Assembly (NCBI GenBank): GCA_036023115.1
Contig: JAYKKT010000076.1
Location: 2,914,001 to 2,978,000, forward strand
Length of the DNA stretch: 64,000 nucleotides
Direction: 5' to 3'
From: Brasenia schreberi
Taxonomy: Eukaryota > Streptophyta > Magnoliopsida > Nymphaeales > Cabombaceae
Shown one piece after another: positions 9,289 to 20,412 of the stretch (within the stretch, counting starts at the first letter, position 1; each line of letters starts with the position of its first letter). A model generated the notes under the pieces. It was not told the origin of the DNA. It saw only the letters and a list, made by a program, of their open reading frames with translations, and searched no databases. The translations under genes and the position numbers were made by a program.

Positions 9289-10549
9289 TGAACGAAATTA
9301 TCAAGCCATGGAGAAGACGTGTTTGGCCCTAGTCTGGGCCTGCCAGAAATTCAGACACTATTTCGTGGATCATGAGATCTGGATAATGTCCAAGCTTGAT
9401 CCAATCAAGCACTTGTTCGAAAAACCCATTCTCACGGGTAGATTGGGAAGATGGCAACTCCTTCTAATGGAGTATGATCTGAAATACCATCACCAAATCT
9501 CCATTAAGGGGAAAGCCCTAGCAGATTACGTGGCTGAGTTCCCCTTAGAGGACGCATATCCCACGCTTGCTGAAATGCCTGATGAAGGCATATTACAAAA
9601 CCATTTTCAAAACCATTTTCAAAACAACATTTTGGCAAATTCTTTCGAAAACCTAGTGTGGACGATGCACTTCGATGGGGCACGAAACCAACGAGGGGCT
9701 GGTGTTGGGGTCATCCTAATCTCCCCTGAAAAGGGTGAGATTCCCATAGCAGTCTGCCTAGATTTCGCATGTTCCAACAACGTAGCTGAGTATGAAGCAC
9801 TCATACAAGGCTTAAGGATTTCGAAAACTCTAGGGGCATCATGCATCGAGGTCTTTGGAGATTCGCTCCTTGTCATAAACCAGGTTTTGAAAATTTGGCA
9901 AGTACGTAATGAGAAACTACTTCCATATCACGAGTTGGCCACTCGATTGGTCCAGTCCTTCCAATCGTGTAAACTCACACACGTAGGAAGAGAGGACAAT
10001 GGCATCGCCGATGCCCTCTCCTCCTTGGGTTCAGCCCTGAAGGTCGATCCCATTTCAGGGACCAGATCTTTGGAAATATGGCATGCGCCCCACCCATCCA
10101 CACACGACTTGGACATTTGCCAAAATAACCCAGAGTCTATTGAAAAACCCTGGTTTTATGACATAAAACAATTTTTAGAAAATGGGGGATTCACCGAGGA
10201 TGCCACATCCAAAGATAAGGCATTCATCCGTAAGATTTCGACCCGATACACCATTCTGGGTGGGGTTTTATACAAAAAGAGTTTTATTGGCATTCTGCTT
10301 AGGTGTATCGACCTAGAGGAGGCTAGGATGGTGATGCACGAGTTCCACGATGGAGAATGTGGAGGTCATGTTAATAACAACATGATGGCAATGAAAATAC
10401 TTAGAGGGGGCTATTTTTGGTCCACCCTGAAAAAGGATTGTCACGATCATGTTAGGAAGTGTCATCCATGTCAAGTGCATGGGCACGCCATTCATATCCC
10501 TTCATCTGCATTGCATTCCGTGGTCAGCCCCTGGCCATTTACCATCTGA
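9289..10549 (+). pseudogene. E1 RNase H end, second RNase H and integrase zinc domain
   Basis: The frame resumes with ERNYQAMEKTCLALVWACQK, the C-terminal half of the first RNase H, and a connection. The second RNase H follows (about 9660-10060): catalytic Asp in HFDGA (Asp at 9674-9676), Glu in NVAEYEALIQG, Asp in VFGDS and Asp in REDNGIADAL, so its catalytic set is complete. The integrase HHCC zinc domain (MHEFHDGECGGH ... KCHPCQ, about 10330-10480) comes next. A TGA at 10547-10549, where a Trp codon stood, ends the frame. The reading in fact continues from 6539 across the LTR. Two RNase H domains are diagnostic of the Tat lineage. Confidence 0.9.
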
Positions 10550-11398
10550 GCGTTTGACATTGTAGGCCCAATATTTCCAAAAGCCTCGAATGGGCATCGA
10601 TTTATTTTAGCAGCCACGGAGTATTTCTCCAAGTGGGTGGAAGCCATTTCCCTAACCAACGTGATGGGGCAACATGTGGTGGCTTTCATTCGGAGGAATA
10701 TCTTGGCTCGATTTGGGGTTCCACGAGACCTTGTGTCTGATAATGGCACCCCATTCAAGAACGAGCGGATGGTTAAGTTGTGCAACATGTATGGCATAAC
10801 TCACCACTTCTCTTCGCCCTACTACCCTCAAGGCAATGGCCAAGCCGAAGCCACAAACAAGACTCTCATTAGCATAATTGAGAAAACTTTAGAGAAAGGT
10901 AGGACGTGGCACGAGAAGCTAGATGAAGCCTTATGGGCTTATAGGACTTCCATCCGGACTCCCACGAATGCCACACCATTTGAATTGGTCTATGGCACAA
11001 ATGCCATTCTTCCCATTCATACTCAACTGCATTCATTCCTTACATCCATTGCACTCGACCTCCCCCTAGAGACGCTTCAGCATGCTAGGATGACCGAACT
11101 AGATTTGCTAGATGAGAGGCGACTCCTTGCCATGGATCATGCTCGTGCATACCGGCAAAGGATAGCCCGACATTATAGCAAACACATGAGACCTCGCCAC
11201 TTTAAAGTGGGGAATCTGCTTTTGAAAATCATCCATTATCGTGCCCCACATCTGCTCGGAAAGTGGCGCCCCAAGTGGGATGGACCCTATGTTGTACGGG
11301 CAACCACCACGAATAATTCGTATTGGTTGATCGATGTAGAAGGTAGGAATTTAGCAGATCCTATCAATATTCAATACTTAAAGAAGTATCATGTGTAG
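10550..11398 (+). pseudogene. E1 integrase catalytic core and C-terminal domain
   Basis: The core has Asp in FDIVGPI (10556-10558), Asp in SDNGTPF (10739-10741) and Glu in GQAEATNK (10847-10849); the last two are 35 residues apart, the DD35E spacing of retroviral-type integrases. The C-terminal part has the GKWRPKWDGPYVV and YWLIDVEGRNL motifs and ends KKYHV with TAG at 11396-11398. Integrase inserts the cDNA into the chromosome. Apart from the TGA that separates it from the zinc domain, this part is intact. Confidence 0.92.
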
Positions 11399-12598
11399 GA
11401 TTTGGATTAAATTCTAGTTTTCGAAAATTTTAGGGATAGCTGCCCTGAGACATGTGAATAAGGTGTAAAGGCAAAATCATGTGACCCTGAGTGAGAGAAT
11501 TCGCACTTGTGAAAGAGTGGAGTCTTCAAAATCGTGGTTACATTTCAAAATCCTTCTTCTTACAAAGAAAGCCCTAGTTCAACATAGCAAGATACTTGCA
11601 GTAGTACGTGCTATTTCTAAATAGGCTGATCTGGGATGGATCGAGTGTAGGCTTGGGATGTCCTCCCCTCTTCTCTTCTACTTCCAAAAGGAAAAACACG
11701 GCCCAAACAAAGGGAATTTCCCATTCAAAAGTCTCTTTCCAAAAGAAAGAAACCAGAATTCAAAAGAAAAATCGATTCTCTTGTGAAAAAGAGGGATTAA
11801 AGAAAAAATACTCATAGGGAGACCCTCGATGAAAAAAAAAAAAAAAGGAAAAAGAGGCCAAAAAGCTCAAAAAGAGCAGTTTTCTGCCTTTTATGCCTTA
11901 AACCACGGGACGCTTCAGAAGGGACCGTGGTATCTCTTTCCCATCCCTGGCTTATCCCAAGCTAAAGCATGGTTCATTTCGAAGAATCCTAAAGTAAAAG
12001 TAGAATTTACTTGAATTTCATCTTGTTTGAGAATTCGACGTTTTGAGTAAGGCGTAGGAATTTGAAATATGCCTTGTTTTCTTATAAAACCTCCTCTAGA
12101 TAAGTAAGTGTTAAGACTCAAACAAGGGCAAGCACGAAGAGCTCGAGATCCTTAGGATCGAGACTCAAGACAATTGTTCCTTTTGTAAATAAATTTTGTA
12201 AATAAGTTTTGAAAATCGAACATCGAACAGCATAGGATTTGCTCACTTGGAGCAGCAGGCCTAGTAAGTCTCTAAAGTTTGACCACATCCATGTCATGCA
12301 TCTGCATTCCACGTATGGCTGGTCTCTGGGAGGTCGCCACTCTTGGCACCACATCCATGTCATGCATCTGCATTCCACATATGGCACTTGCATAAACATG
12401 ATCCCATTTAGGACCAGGTTCCATAACGAATCCCTTTGGCGTGATATCTCCTCCTACCAGAGTTTGTAAATTGAGATTTTGCTAAAAATTGGGATGATCC
12501 CATATTCTTCGTGGCTAGATCTAGGGAGACATTGAAAGGGGTGTTTGTCATCTTTGCCCTTATCCAAATCGATTTGGACAAGGCCAAAGAGGGGCATT
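11399..12598 (+). other. E1 3' untranslated region with polypurine tract
   Basis: This noncoding stretch lies between the integrase stop and the 3' LTR and is closely matched at 37114-38284 (E3) and in reverse at 61009-62175 (M). It contains an A-rich run (11830-11845), a TACTTGCA/CTATTTCTAAATAGGC segment and a direct repeat of about 36 bp (CATGTCATGCATCTGCATTC at about 12291 and 12357) that is single in E3. The polypurine tract AAAGAGGGG (about 12586-12594) just before the LTR would prime plus-strand DNA. No protein is supported here. Confidence 0.85.
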
Positions 12599-13433
12599 TG
12601 TAAACACCCCGAAATCCCACGAATTTCTCAAATCCATCTGGTTTTGTAAAAGCAGCCCCAAAGGGCCATTTTGAGTCTGGAAACCCATTAGCTTTCCAAA
12701 CAACCCTATACATATGTTTTGGACTTTATATTTCAAAAATATATAATATGGCTTTGAAAACCTTTTTAAAACATGTTTTTGAAAAACCCCAAAGCAGCTT
12801 GGCCTCATCCAAACAGGACCAGGAAAGCTAAGGAGAGCACCGAACCGGAGCACATGTCAAGCCCGGCACAGCAACTCTTACATTGAACCCACCCCCAGGA
12901 TCTCGAACGTCCAAGATCCTATTATCATCAAAACATCCTTTGAAATCATCTCCGGAAGGCGAAAATAGAGGCGGATGATCATGTTGGCGAAGACCCAACG
13001 TAGACGGAGTACTGATGCTGTCAGACCCCGCACAAACCGTTCGTTTCGAACACAGCCCGAAGGAGTCAGAATTCAGTTTGGATCGGATCTGGACCATATA
13101 TATCCATATCCCAATCCAAACCCATGTGTGGACTTGGATTTGGATTTGGATCCAGAGATCCAATCCAATATCCACATCCATGGCCCACATCACCTTCTCA
13201 TAAATGGAGGTGGGGCCCACTTGAATTTCACGTGGGATTATGGGCATGAGAGAGAGTGGGGGAGGATAAGATCAAGTGTGTGTTGTAATTAAGCTTGACT
13301 TGTGTGTCAAGTTTGGGGTTAATCATGTGGGTTAGCCTAATTAAGTGGGTTTAGCTTGTAATTAGCCAAAACCTAACCTAGGGTTGCACCAACATGATGT
13401 GATTAGGGTCCATGGGTCATGCAAAGGGAGCTC

Positions 13434-13672
13434 CTTCACCTAATCCTAACTAAAAACACCTAATCCTAGCCTTCCACCCTAATCCGGTCCTAATCTGAGC
13501 CTAATCACCTAACCCACTTCCCTAATCCTTCCCTAAACCTAGGTTAATTTCCCTAAACCTAACCTAATCCTAGCCTAATCACCTAACCTACCTCACTAAA
13601 CCTCACCCTAAAACCAACCCACCTAGCTAAACCCTAAACCTCTAAACCACCCCTAGCACACAACCTACCCAA
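13434..13672 (+). repeat. CCTAA-rich telomere-like tract in LTR U3
   Basis: Dense irregular CCTAATCC, CCTAAACC and CCTAACCC words fill this block, similar to degenerate plant telomere repeat CCCTAAA. Equivalent tracts are at 21310-21600, 25750-26040, 39115-39420, 42120-42420, 50560-50830 and 57363-57660, and in reverse at 33595-33985 and 3200-3380. They always lie just upstream of the TATA box. Confidence 0.8.
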
Positions 13673-13789
13673 ACCCCTTGTATTTAAAATATCTGGCCCT
13701 ACCTTTTCCAGCCCACCTTACCACCATACCACCACCCCTAGACCACCTAACCACTACCCTAATACCAGCCCCAACCGCCTTTTGCAGCC

Positions 13790-13797
13790 CTATAAAC
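13790..13797 (+). promoter_or_regulatory. TATA box of E1 3' LTR
   Basis: CTATAAAC followed by a run of C and GGGGCGGG. The same TATA plus C-run arrangement is at 21731 (E2 3' LTR), 26169 (E3 5' LTR), 50900 (E4 3' LTR, CTATAAATAC) and, in reverse, 33561. It marks the end of U3. Confidence 0.65.
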
Positions 13798-14732
13798 CCC
13801 CCCCCCCTAAGGGGCGGGTTTTGCCCATCTTCAACTATCTCGGGTCTCCCATTCCCAGCCGATCACCTCTTCTCCACTTCCACCTGCCCCACAGCCAGCC
13901 ACCACCTATGCCACTACCTCCCAGTCGAGCACCACCACTCCAACCAAGGTCCACATCGCCACCATTCCGTCCGGCCGAACCCCATCCTGCGCATCTAAAC
14001 CACCCGGCTGCTCCCCTTCCATCCGCCACCGCCTCTTCACCTGGTTAGTACTCCACACTCCACCTTACTCCTTCTCCGCTCCCTCTCCACTCTCAGCCAC
14101 CCACCATACCACCACCTTACCCTAATACCAGCCGCTTGCCGCAACCACTCCCACTCGGCCAGGCCATAACCACCCTAACTACCCGCCACTACCTAGACAC
14201 CCTAGCTACACCCGGCCACCCCATCCAACTCCCTAAGACCTGCCCATATTACCTCCCCACATCCACCACTACCTTACCCCATCTCCTAGCTAGTTCCCTT
14301 CCCTTCCACTACTCCTAGCCACCCTAGCAGCCCGCCACCATCAAGTTCTCCTAGTCGGCCACTCCAACCGACTGTCACTTCCATTCGGCTAGCCACCTCC
14401 TTTCCCCTAGGTGCTCCATTAGACCTTCCCTTAGGCTCCCCCTTAGTGGCATACTCCCTAACACTACACCCTCCCTAGTGACCTTACTTAGGCCCTTTAA
14501 CCCAACACACTAAAACCACCCCATCCTTAGAAGCCGACCACCTTCAAGGCTCCTCTTCCGCGCACCAAAAACATCCGGCCAGCACTTCCCCTTGCCGTTC
14601 CACTCCGCGGAGCTCCCTTTTGCAGCCCAAGGCGAAGGCCAAGCCCACGCTCAAGCAAGGCATCTTCGGACCAACTATTAGTAAGTGCCTAACTCAGTCC
14701 TTAGTTGTATACTTGCTTAAAATTCAATTCGA

Positions 14733-14781
14733 TACGGGGTTGTAATAACGGAGCATGGTCTCCCCCCGCTTGTAATAACGT
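14733..14781 (+). promoter_or_regulatory. Conserved TTGTAATAAC direct repeat with GGAG/CTCC hairpin
   Basis: ACGGGG, TTGTAATAAC, GGAG, a short loop, CTCC, CCCCG and a second TTGTAATAAC lie in this order, so GGGG/CCCC and GGAG/CTCC can pair. Copies: 22658-22701, 24771-24816, 43159-43206, 51547-51596 and 58518-58566 on plus; about 2665-2700, 32577-32625, 55755-55800 and 63402-63450 on minus, the last in another family. TTGTAA/AATAA words resemble plant polyadenylation elements, so it may set the R region; this is inferred. Confidence 0.6.
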
Positions 14782-14917
14782 GGCTTGGCACACCCACACA
14801 CGTGCACTCTCTTAGTTGTGCACGATTTTGAACACACACGGGCCTAATCAGCCCCTAATACATAAATATATATATGTACTTTAGTTTTCGTAGGGTTTTG
14901 CTTAAGTTGGGTGTGTT

Positions 14918-15650
14918 GTCTTTCAATTCAAGCACTCACACACATTGAGCCTTCGCTCTTATTTGAAAGACCCAAGTAAGGGCCGAGCTATACTATTTGG
15001 GTTTTCATTTCATGTCGTGTGTGTAAGTCTTTCAATTCAAGCACTCACACACATTGAACCTTCGCTCTTATTTGAAAGACCCAAGTAAGGGCCGAGCTAT
15101 ACTATTTGGGTTTTCATTTCATGTCATGTGTGTAAGTCTTTCAATTCAAGCACTCACACACACTGAGCCTTCGCTCTTATTTGAAAGACCCAAGTAAGGG
15201 CCGAGCTATACTATTTGGGTTTTCATTTCATGTCGTGTGTGTAAGTCTTTCAATTCAAGCACTCACACACATTGAGCCTTCGCTCTTATTTGAAAGACCC
15301 AAGTAAGGGCCGAGCTATACTATTTGGGTTTTCATTTCATGTCGTGTGTGTAAGTCTTTCAATTCAAGCACTCACACACATTGAGCCTTCGCTCTTATTT
15401 GAAAGACCCAAGTAAGGGCCGTGTTATACTATTTGGGTTTAATTTCTTGTTGTGTGCGTAGTACTTCAATTCAAGCACCCACACACATTGAGCTTTCGCT
15501 CTTATTTCCAAGACCTTAATCAAGGCCATACTGCAAGTTATATTTGGGTTTTATTTCATGTCGTGTGTGTAAGTCTTTCAATTCAAGCACGCACCCACAT
15601 TGAGCCTTCGCTCTTATTTTCAAAGACCCAAGTAAGGGCACATATATACC
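14918..15650 (+). repeat. LTR minisatellite, 7 units of ~109 bp
   Basis: Units start at about 14918, 15027, 15136, 15245, 15354, 15460 and 15572. The first five are nearly identical, which points to recent local expansion; the last two are older, diverged forms. It corresponds to the arrays at 137-697, 22852-23250 and 58700-59340. Confidence 0.9.
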
Positions 15651-16222
15651 CTATATACATATCTCCCTTCGGCATTTACATTACAAGTCATTTCCCTTCG
15701 GCATTGTCTTTACATTCGGGTTTTCCCTTTGGAGTAGCGTGAGTTTGCATTGCATCTACGCCATACCACGAGGTAGGACGCATATTGCATCAAAGCAAGC
15801 CCCGTACTCCCGCTCAAAATTCGCCCCATGTAGTGGAGTGTTCATAACACACACCTAGGAGGCCCATCAAGGGATAAAAAGAAAGACTTAGGCACGTGCA
15901 AATCCACGTGATCTAAAATCTACAATCGTATCTAAAAGACCAGAATTAGACACCTCGAACCGCTTCGTAGGCTTTCTATACCCTAAAACTCAATTTTTAA
16001 AAGAGTACAGACTGACCCTTGCGCATCGGTGCAAGAAGGTCTACGACGACAAGAGCTCACTTGCTCACAGTCGCCACGATTAGAAGTTAGCTTAAAATAT
16101 ATCTTCGCTAGCTTAGGTAAGCTAGCTGGCACGCCCTGTTTATATAAATAGCCCTTAGACACACGAGAGGATCCACTCCAGGCCCTGAAAAGGCAAGAGG
16201 CGGGGATTTTCGCGCATCTACA

Positions 16223-16595
16223 ATAACACACACCTAGTTGGCCCAAAAAGGGATAAAAAGAAAGACCTAGGCACGTGCAAATCCACGTGAAATAAAATAT
16301 GAAAATCATACCAAAAACAACCCGAATCAAACACCTCAAACTCGTTTTCGTAGGTTTTTATCCAAAACTCGATTTTAAAAGCATAGAGACTGACCCTTAC
16401 GCATCGGTGCAAGAAGGTCTGCGACGACAAGAGCTTACTTGCTCACAGTCGCTACGTTAGGAGTCAGGTTTAAAATATATCTTCGCTAGCTTAAGTAAGC
16501 TAGCTGGCACGCCCTTTTGCTTAATTAGGACTTAGGCACACGAAAAGGTTCGCTTCAGGCCTAAGAACCAGGAGCGGGAATTTTCTGCGTCTACA
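16223..16595 (+). mobile_element. 5' LTR of E2, right-hand remnant
   Basis: It starts in mid-LTR at ATAACACACACC and ends GCGTCTACA at 16595, directly before the E2 primer-binding site. By eye it differs at about 14 of ~373 positions from the last part of the E2 3' LTR (23590-23963), which identifies it as the partner LTR. The left part of this LTR lies beyond E1, outside the window. Hairpin 1 (about 16385) has a broken inner pair here; hairpin 2 is intact. Confidence 0.88.
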
Positions 16596-16601
16596 GATAT
16601 T

Positions 16602-16619
16602 TGGCACATCCAGTGGGAC
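16602..16619 (+). other. Primer-binding site of E2
   Basis: TGGCACATCCAGTGGGAC lies six bases after the LTR end; TGG complements the CCA end of a tRNA. It differs by two or three bases from the E3 site, probably by decay. I do not assign the tRNA. Confidence 0.8.
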
Positions 16620-16733
16620 GTAAGTCTTTTAAAATTGAGTCACTCTAGGAATCTTGCGAAAATATTTTCAAAAAGTGTGTTGTTTTAACTCCTTTCTTCA
16701 GTTATACTTAGGAATTTTGAAAAGCTTGAAAGC

Positions 16734-18377
16734 ATGTCAAAATCCAACCCAAGTGAAGTGTCGAGCCAAGGCTCATGCACATCAAGTTCTCACTCTAGGA
16801 GGGTTTTGAAAAATAAGATCAAACTAGACGAGATAGAGGACTTGAGAAGGGAATTCGAGGCCAAAATCGATGCTCTCAGCCAAGAGGCTGAAGTAGGTGA
16901 TTCATGTTCATCGAATGGAGAACAAAGGGCCAAGAAAAAAACTGAAAAACCTCGCAAGCACAAAGAGGCCTCCGTAATGGAAGGCAACCAATACCACGAG
17001 TCCTTCACACAAAAGGACCATAAAGCCCTACAGCAGCTGCTGAAAGGGCAAAATAAAGAGAAAAGGAGTTACGCCCTGTCTGATTTCGTTCCTATGGATT
17101 ACAAAACAGATAGCGACGATGAAATACCGAACTTCCATCGGTATGATGGCATGGGAGACCCTAGGTCTCACTTACAACTTTTCTCGCATCGAGCCCATAA
17201 GAAGAAAAAGGACTCGATGAAATGGGTGTATTGATTCCCTTTATCCCTTAAAGGTATAGCTGCCAAATGGCTGGCTTCCTACGATTTAAGCTAGTTCGCC
17301 ACTTTTGAAGAGTTAGCGAACTGCTTCATGCAAAGATTTGCACATAACGTAGAAGTCACGCCAACTTTAAACACTTTAAGGGATACGAAGCAAGGCATGA
17401 ATGAAGACGTACATGCCTTCATTATTCGATGGAGGTCCCTTTTGGGCCAAGTGCGAGAGCCCATATCCGAAGGATGCGCAGTCATGCTCATCCTGGATAA
17501 TTTTAAAAGCGAGCTAAAGATCCTTCTCTCGCTTCATGAGATCTCAACTTTCCATAAGTTGATCAAAAAAGCATCCCTTTTCGAAACAAACTTGAAAAAT
17601 GGGATATATGATCACTTATGGAAAGGAAGTGCCGTTTCCAAAACCCGCTTGGAAAAGCCCATCACTTATGGGCTACCCACGATGGATAAAGGGGCAAAGC
17701 CCCACAAAATCGCCAATGTCCGGGTGGATCCAGGTTTGGCGGGCACTTCCAAAAATTTTGAAAAAATAGAAAACAAAAGGGAGAGAAGTTTTCAAAAACC
17801 GATTGAAAAATGGGAGTACACTCCGCTGGGGCAACCTGTGTCTGAGGTCCTAGACCTCCTACTTGCCCAAGGCATGATTGAACTTCCCAAAATCCCCGAG
17901 GGAGTCACTTCCAAAGGGGGATATTTAAATCATTTTTGCAAGTATCATCGGCTCAAAGGCCATGATACAAAATATTGTTTCTCCCTTTTAAACAAAATTG
18001 AGAACTTGATAGCGGAGGGTCGGCTCCAGGTCACTGCGGAACCTGAGCCAACTCAAGCTATCTTCAAAGAACCCTTTCCCAAGCACGCCAGTAGCATTGC
18101 GAAAGGAAAGGAGGTATGTACCCTCACCTTTTCAAAAGAACTAGCGCAAACATCTGAGTCTGGTCGACCCACTTGTGCGTTTACTCTTGTACTTTACAAG
18201 AAGCCCGCCCAAGTCGTCATTCGGGGATCACCAAGAGCTGAATCCCCGGCTAAACCAGTTTTAAAACTTCAAGGTGCTCCTCAACTCGTAATTAGAGCCA
18301 GTTTAAGTGCGAACCCTAGGTTGGTCGTGGGGGAAGTGACTAGATCCGGGAGGATCTATCAACCCCCGCACCTATAA
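16734..18377 (+). pseudogene. E2 gag (nucleocapsid/capsid polyprotein part)
   Basis: It starts MSKSNPSEVSSQGSC at an ATG shared with E3. A Ser-rich N-terminus and a short coiled coil (DEIEDLRREFEAKIDAL) lead to a basic stretch, then the retrotransposon-Gag core (AAKWLASYDLS ... FEELANCFMQRF, about 17250-17340). A zinc-knuckle-like CX2HX4HX4C is at 17938-17979. Gag packages the RNA in the cytoplasmic particle. Breaks: TGA at 17232-17234 (Trp in E4), TAG near 17294 (Gln in E4) and TAA at 18375-18377 (Gln in E3). In better copies gag and protease share one frame. Confidence 0.9.
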
Positions 18378-19610
18378 AGTGCTAAAAAGGTGGTAAGTGT
18401 GCCTGGCCCCTCAAAAGCATGTATTCCTAGAGTTCTGCCGAAAGCAGACAATGGGAAAGTCGTCCTAAACCCTAATGATTTAGAAAACCATCTTTCAAAG
18501 ATTCCTATCCACATGTCCATCCTAGAGCTTATACAAACTTCACCTAGGCATAGACTCGTGCTAGAGAAAATTCTAGAAAGAGCTAAGGTTAGTTCGAACA
18601 TAAGTCCAAAATCCCTGTCTAACCAAGTGGCATTAATAGGAGCAAAATCGCCCATCACTTTCTCGGAATATGATGTAGATAGACCCTATGAGTCCCACAA
18701 CCAGGCCCTGCATATCGAGGTGGTTCTGAATAACCACTCTCTGGATAGGTGCCTAGTCGATGGGGGAGGAGGGCTCAATATCCTTCCACTTCATGTAGCG
18801 TATCAAATCGGAGTCACCTTGACTTCTGTGAACCCAAGCCCCATCGTTATCACTGGATACGATGGGAATGCGTCTAGACCTTTAGGATCAATCGAACTCC
18901 CGATGGAAATGGGAGGGATCACACACACGGGGGTGTTCCATGTCTTGGACATCCACCCCCATTATGACCTATTGCTGGGAAGGCCTTGGATACACAGCTT
19001 GTGCATTGTGCCATCCACCTTCCACAGGTGTGTCAAGATCCCTTTCAGGGACCAAGTCATGGTTATCCTAGGTGAGAGTCACCCTCAGCTTCAGGGGATC
19101 ATAAACTCCCCTTGTTTGTCGAGTTCCTAGGCCCATGAGGCTAACCTGGGACAGACAATGGTCGAGCCACCAAGGCTCGTGTTAAACAACCGTAGGAAGT
19201 TTGTGTATGTGAAGGGGCCGCCCAAAGCAGACCCCCTCCCGATCCTAACCCTTCTAGGAAGACCCAAGCATCCCTTATTTCCAAAACCCCTAGACAAAAA
19301 GCCATACGAGCACGATATGGACGACAACAAGTTCCAGGACCACGATTTGTACCATAATTTTTCAAAAAATAAAAAATCGTGGAACATGCTGTTGGGCTAC
19401 ATGCCTTATAAAAGTCTAGGAGCCCAGAACCAGGGTCTCCTAGAGCCCATACTTCCTAGGGCCAACCCAAGCCGATACGGGATCGGCTATACTCCCAAAA
19501 TACCACCAGAGCCACCCCCTGTGACCACCTAGGTCAAGGGTGCCCCGAAGCCTACCCTAGAAGAGACCTACGATTTAGACCTCTTATTCTGAGTCTAACC
19601 CGTAGTGTTT
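18378..19610 (+). pseudogene. E2 aspartic protease, linker and G-patch-like segment
   Basis: The protease carries its active-site Asp at 18759-18761 in LVDGGGGLNIL, a D-G-G-G-G form where Tat relatives usually have D-x-G-S-S. The flap region IVITGYDG and the LLLGRPWIHS motif follow. Then comes the linker and the G-patch-like segment near 19390-19450, with an in-frame 9-nt deletion that shortens LLNMGY to LLGY. Stops at 19128-19130 and 19530-19532 and others near 19590 break the frame. It would cut the polyprotein into mature proteins. Confidence 0.85.
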
Positions 19611-19623
19611 TCCCTTTGTAGGT

Positions 19624-20412
19624 ATGATGGAAGATCCCTTTCATAAAAATACAAAAACATTTGAAAAACTTAAAATCAAAAAAGAGGAAAAACCAAAAAC
19701 AATGGAAAATCAAAAACCCGAAAATAGGGTAGTTTGTATAGTTCCTAAAGTTCTTGTGTTGCAAAAACCCAAAAAAATCGAAAATCTACAAAATACCAAA
19801 AAGATTTTGTATATAGCTGCTCCTGGTAGGACTTTGGAAAAAGAAAAGGATTTCGAAAGGAACGTCGTCTGCATAACCAGACCAAAAATTTCGAAATCAA
19901 TTGAAAAACCAACTACAAAACCAGGTCTTTTGAAAACTCACGCATCAAATTCCCTCGGGTCTATAACCCACGAGAATGATCGAAGCCCAGAAGTGCATCC
20001 CCTTGAGGAAGATTCCACTTCTGAGCTCCCAGAATTTCATAAAATTCTCGATTTTGAAAGACCTTCCAATTCAGTAGGAGGAGATTTCATAGAGGTAAAC
20101 CTAGGGAGTGATTCCAATCCCAAAACCATCAAAATAGGTGCATGTTTGCATGAACATGAAAGATCAGCATTCATTGCATTTTTACAAACTTATTTAGATG
20201 TGTTTGCATGGACGTATGAAGACATGCCAGGCATAGACCCCAGCATTGTCGAACATCGTCTTCCCTTAGATGCGGATGTAAAACCCATAAAGCAGAAGCT
20301 TAGGAAAATACACCTGAATGTACACACGCAAGTCAAAGAGGGTTTAGAAGATCTGTTAAAAGCCGGGTTTATAAAACCCATTGCGTATTCTGATTGGTTG
20401 TCAAACATCGTG
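19624..20412 (+). pseudogene. E2 reverse transcriptase, N-terminal remnant
   Basis: The ATG after the acceptor-like TTTGTAGGT starts MMEDPFHKNTKTFEK, a lysine-rich N-terminus, then AAPGRTL and the start of the RT fingers. It stops at SDWLSNIV, where the sequence jumps to the last part of the 3' UTR. The open frame runs on to 20502 only because the UTR happens to be open (RSRETLKRV...). All of the RT catalytic core, both RNase H domains and integrase are missing. The joint at about 20410 shows a 4-nt overlap (TCGT) between the two parents. Confidence 0.88.

Larger units (their letters stand above)
12599..16222 (+). mobile_element. 3' LTR of E1 (3.6 kb), inserted in E2 5' LTR
   Basis: It starts TGTAAACACC after the polypurine tract and ends GCATCTACA at 16222; the next bases ATAAC (16223-16227) are the right TSD, and E2 LTR sequence continues. 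Modules in order: GGATCTGG/ATATAT palindrome near 13081, CCTAA-rich tract 13434-13672, TATA box 13790, CCA-rich leader 13840-14690, GGAG/CTCC motif 14733-14781, minisatellite 14918-15650 (seven units, mostly 109 bp), hairpin 1 near 16005, and hairpin 2 with decamer 16107-16136. At 3624 bp this is unusually long. Apparent ORFs in the CCA-rich leader are low-complexity. Confidence 0.92.

Noticed and set aside
4858..11398. Endogenous caulimovirus-like (pararetrovirus) origin
   Set aside because: A DD35E integrase, two RNase H domains, LTRs with TSDs and a Gag with zinc knuckle fit a Tat LTR retrotransposon; no movement protein or viral coat motif is seen.
11608..12469. Small ORFs in the 3' UTR of E1 as an extra gene
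   Set aside because: The reading frames are not kept in E3 (37289-38289) or M (61009-62175) although the DNA is.
13434..13672. Telomere or interstitial telomere block
   Set aside because: The words are irregular (CCTAATCC, CCTAACCC), not a phased CCCTAAA array, and the tract recurs at a fixed LTR position.
13678..14318. Pro/Thr/His-rich ORFs in the CCA-rich leader (also 21750-22054, 26055-26501, 39418-39939, 50839-51476)
   Set aside because: Composition reflects CCA/CCT repeats, the frames differ between copies and stops are not conserved.
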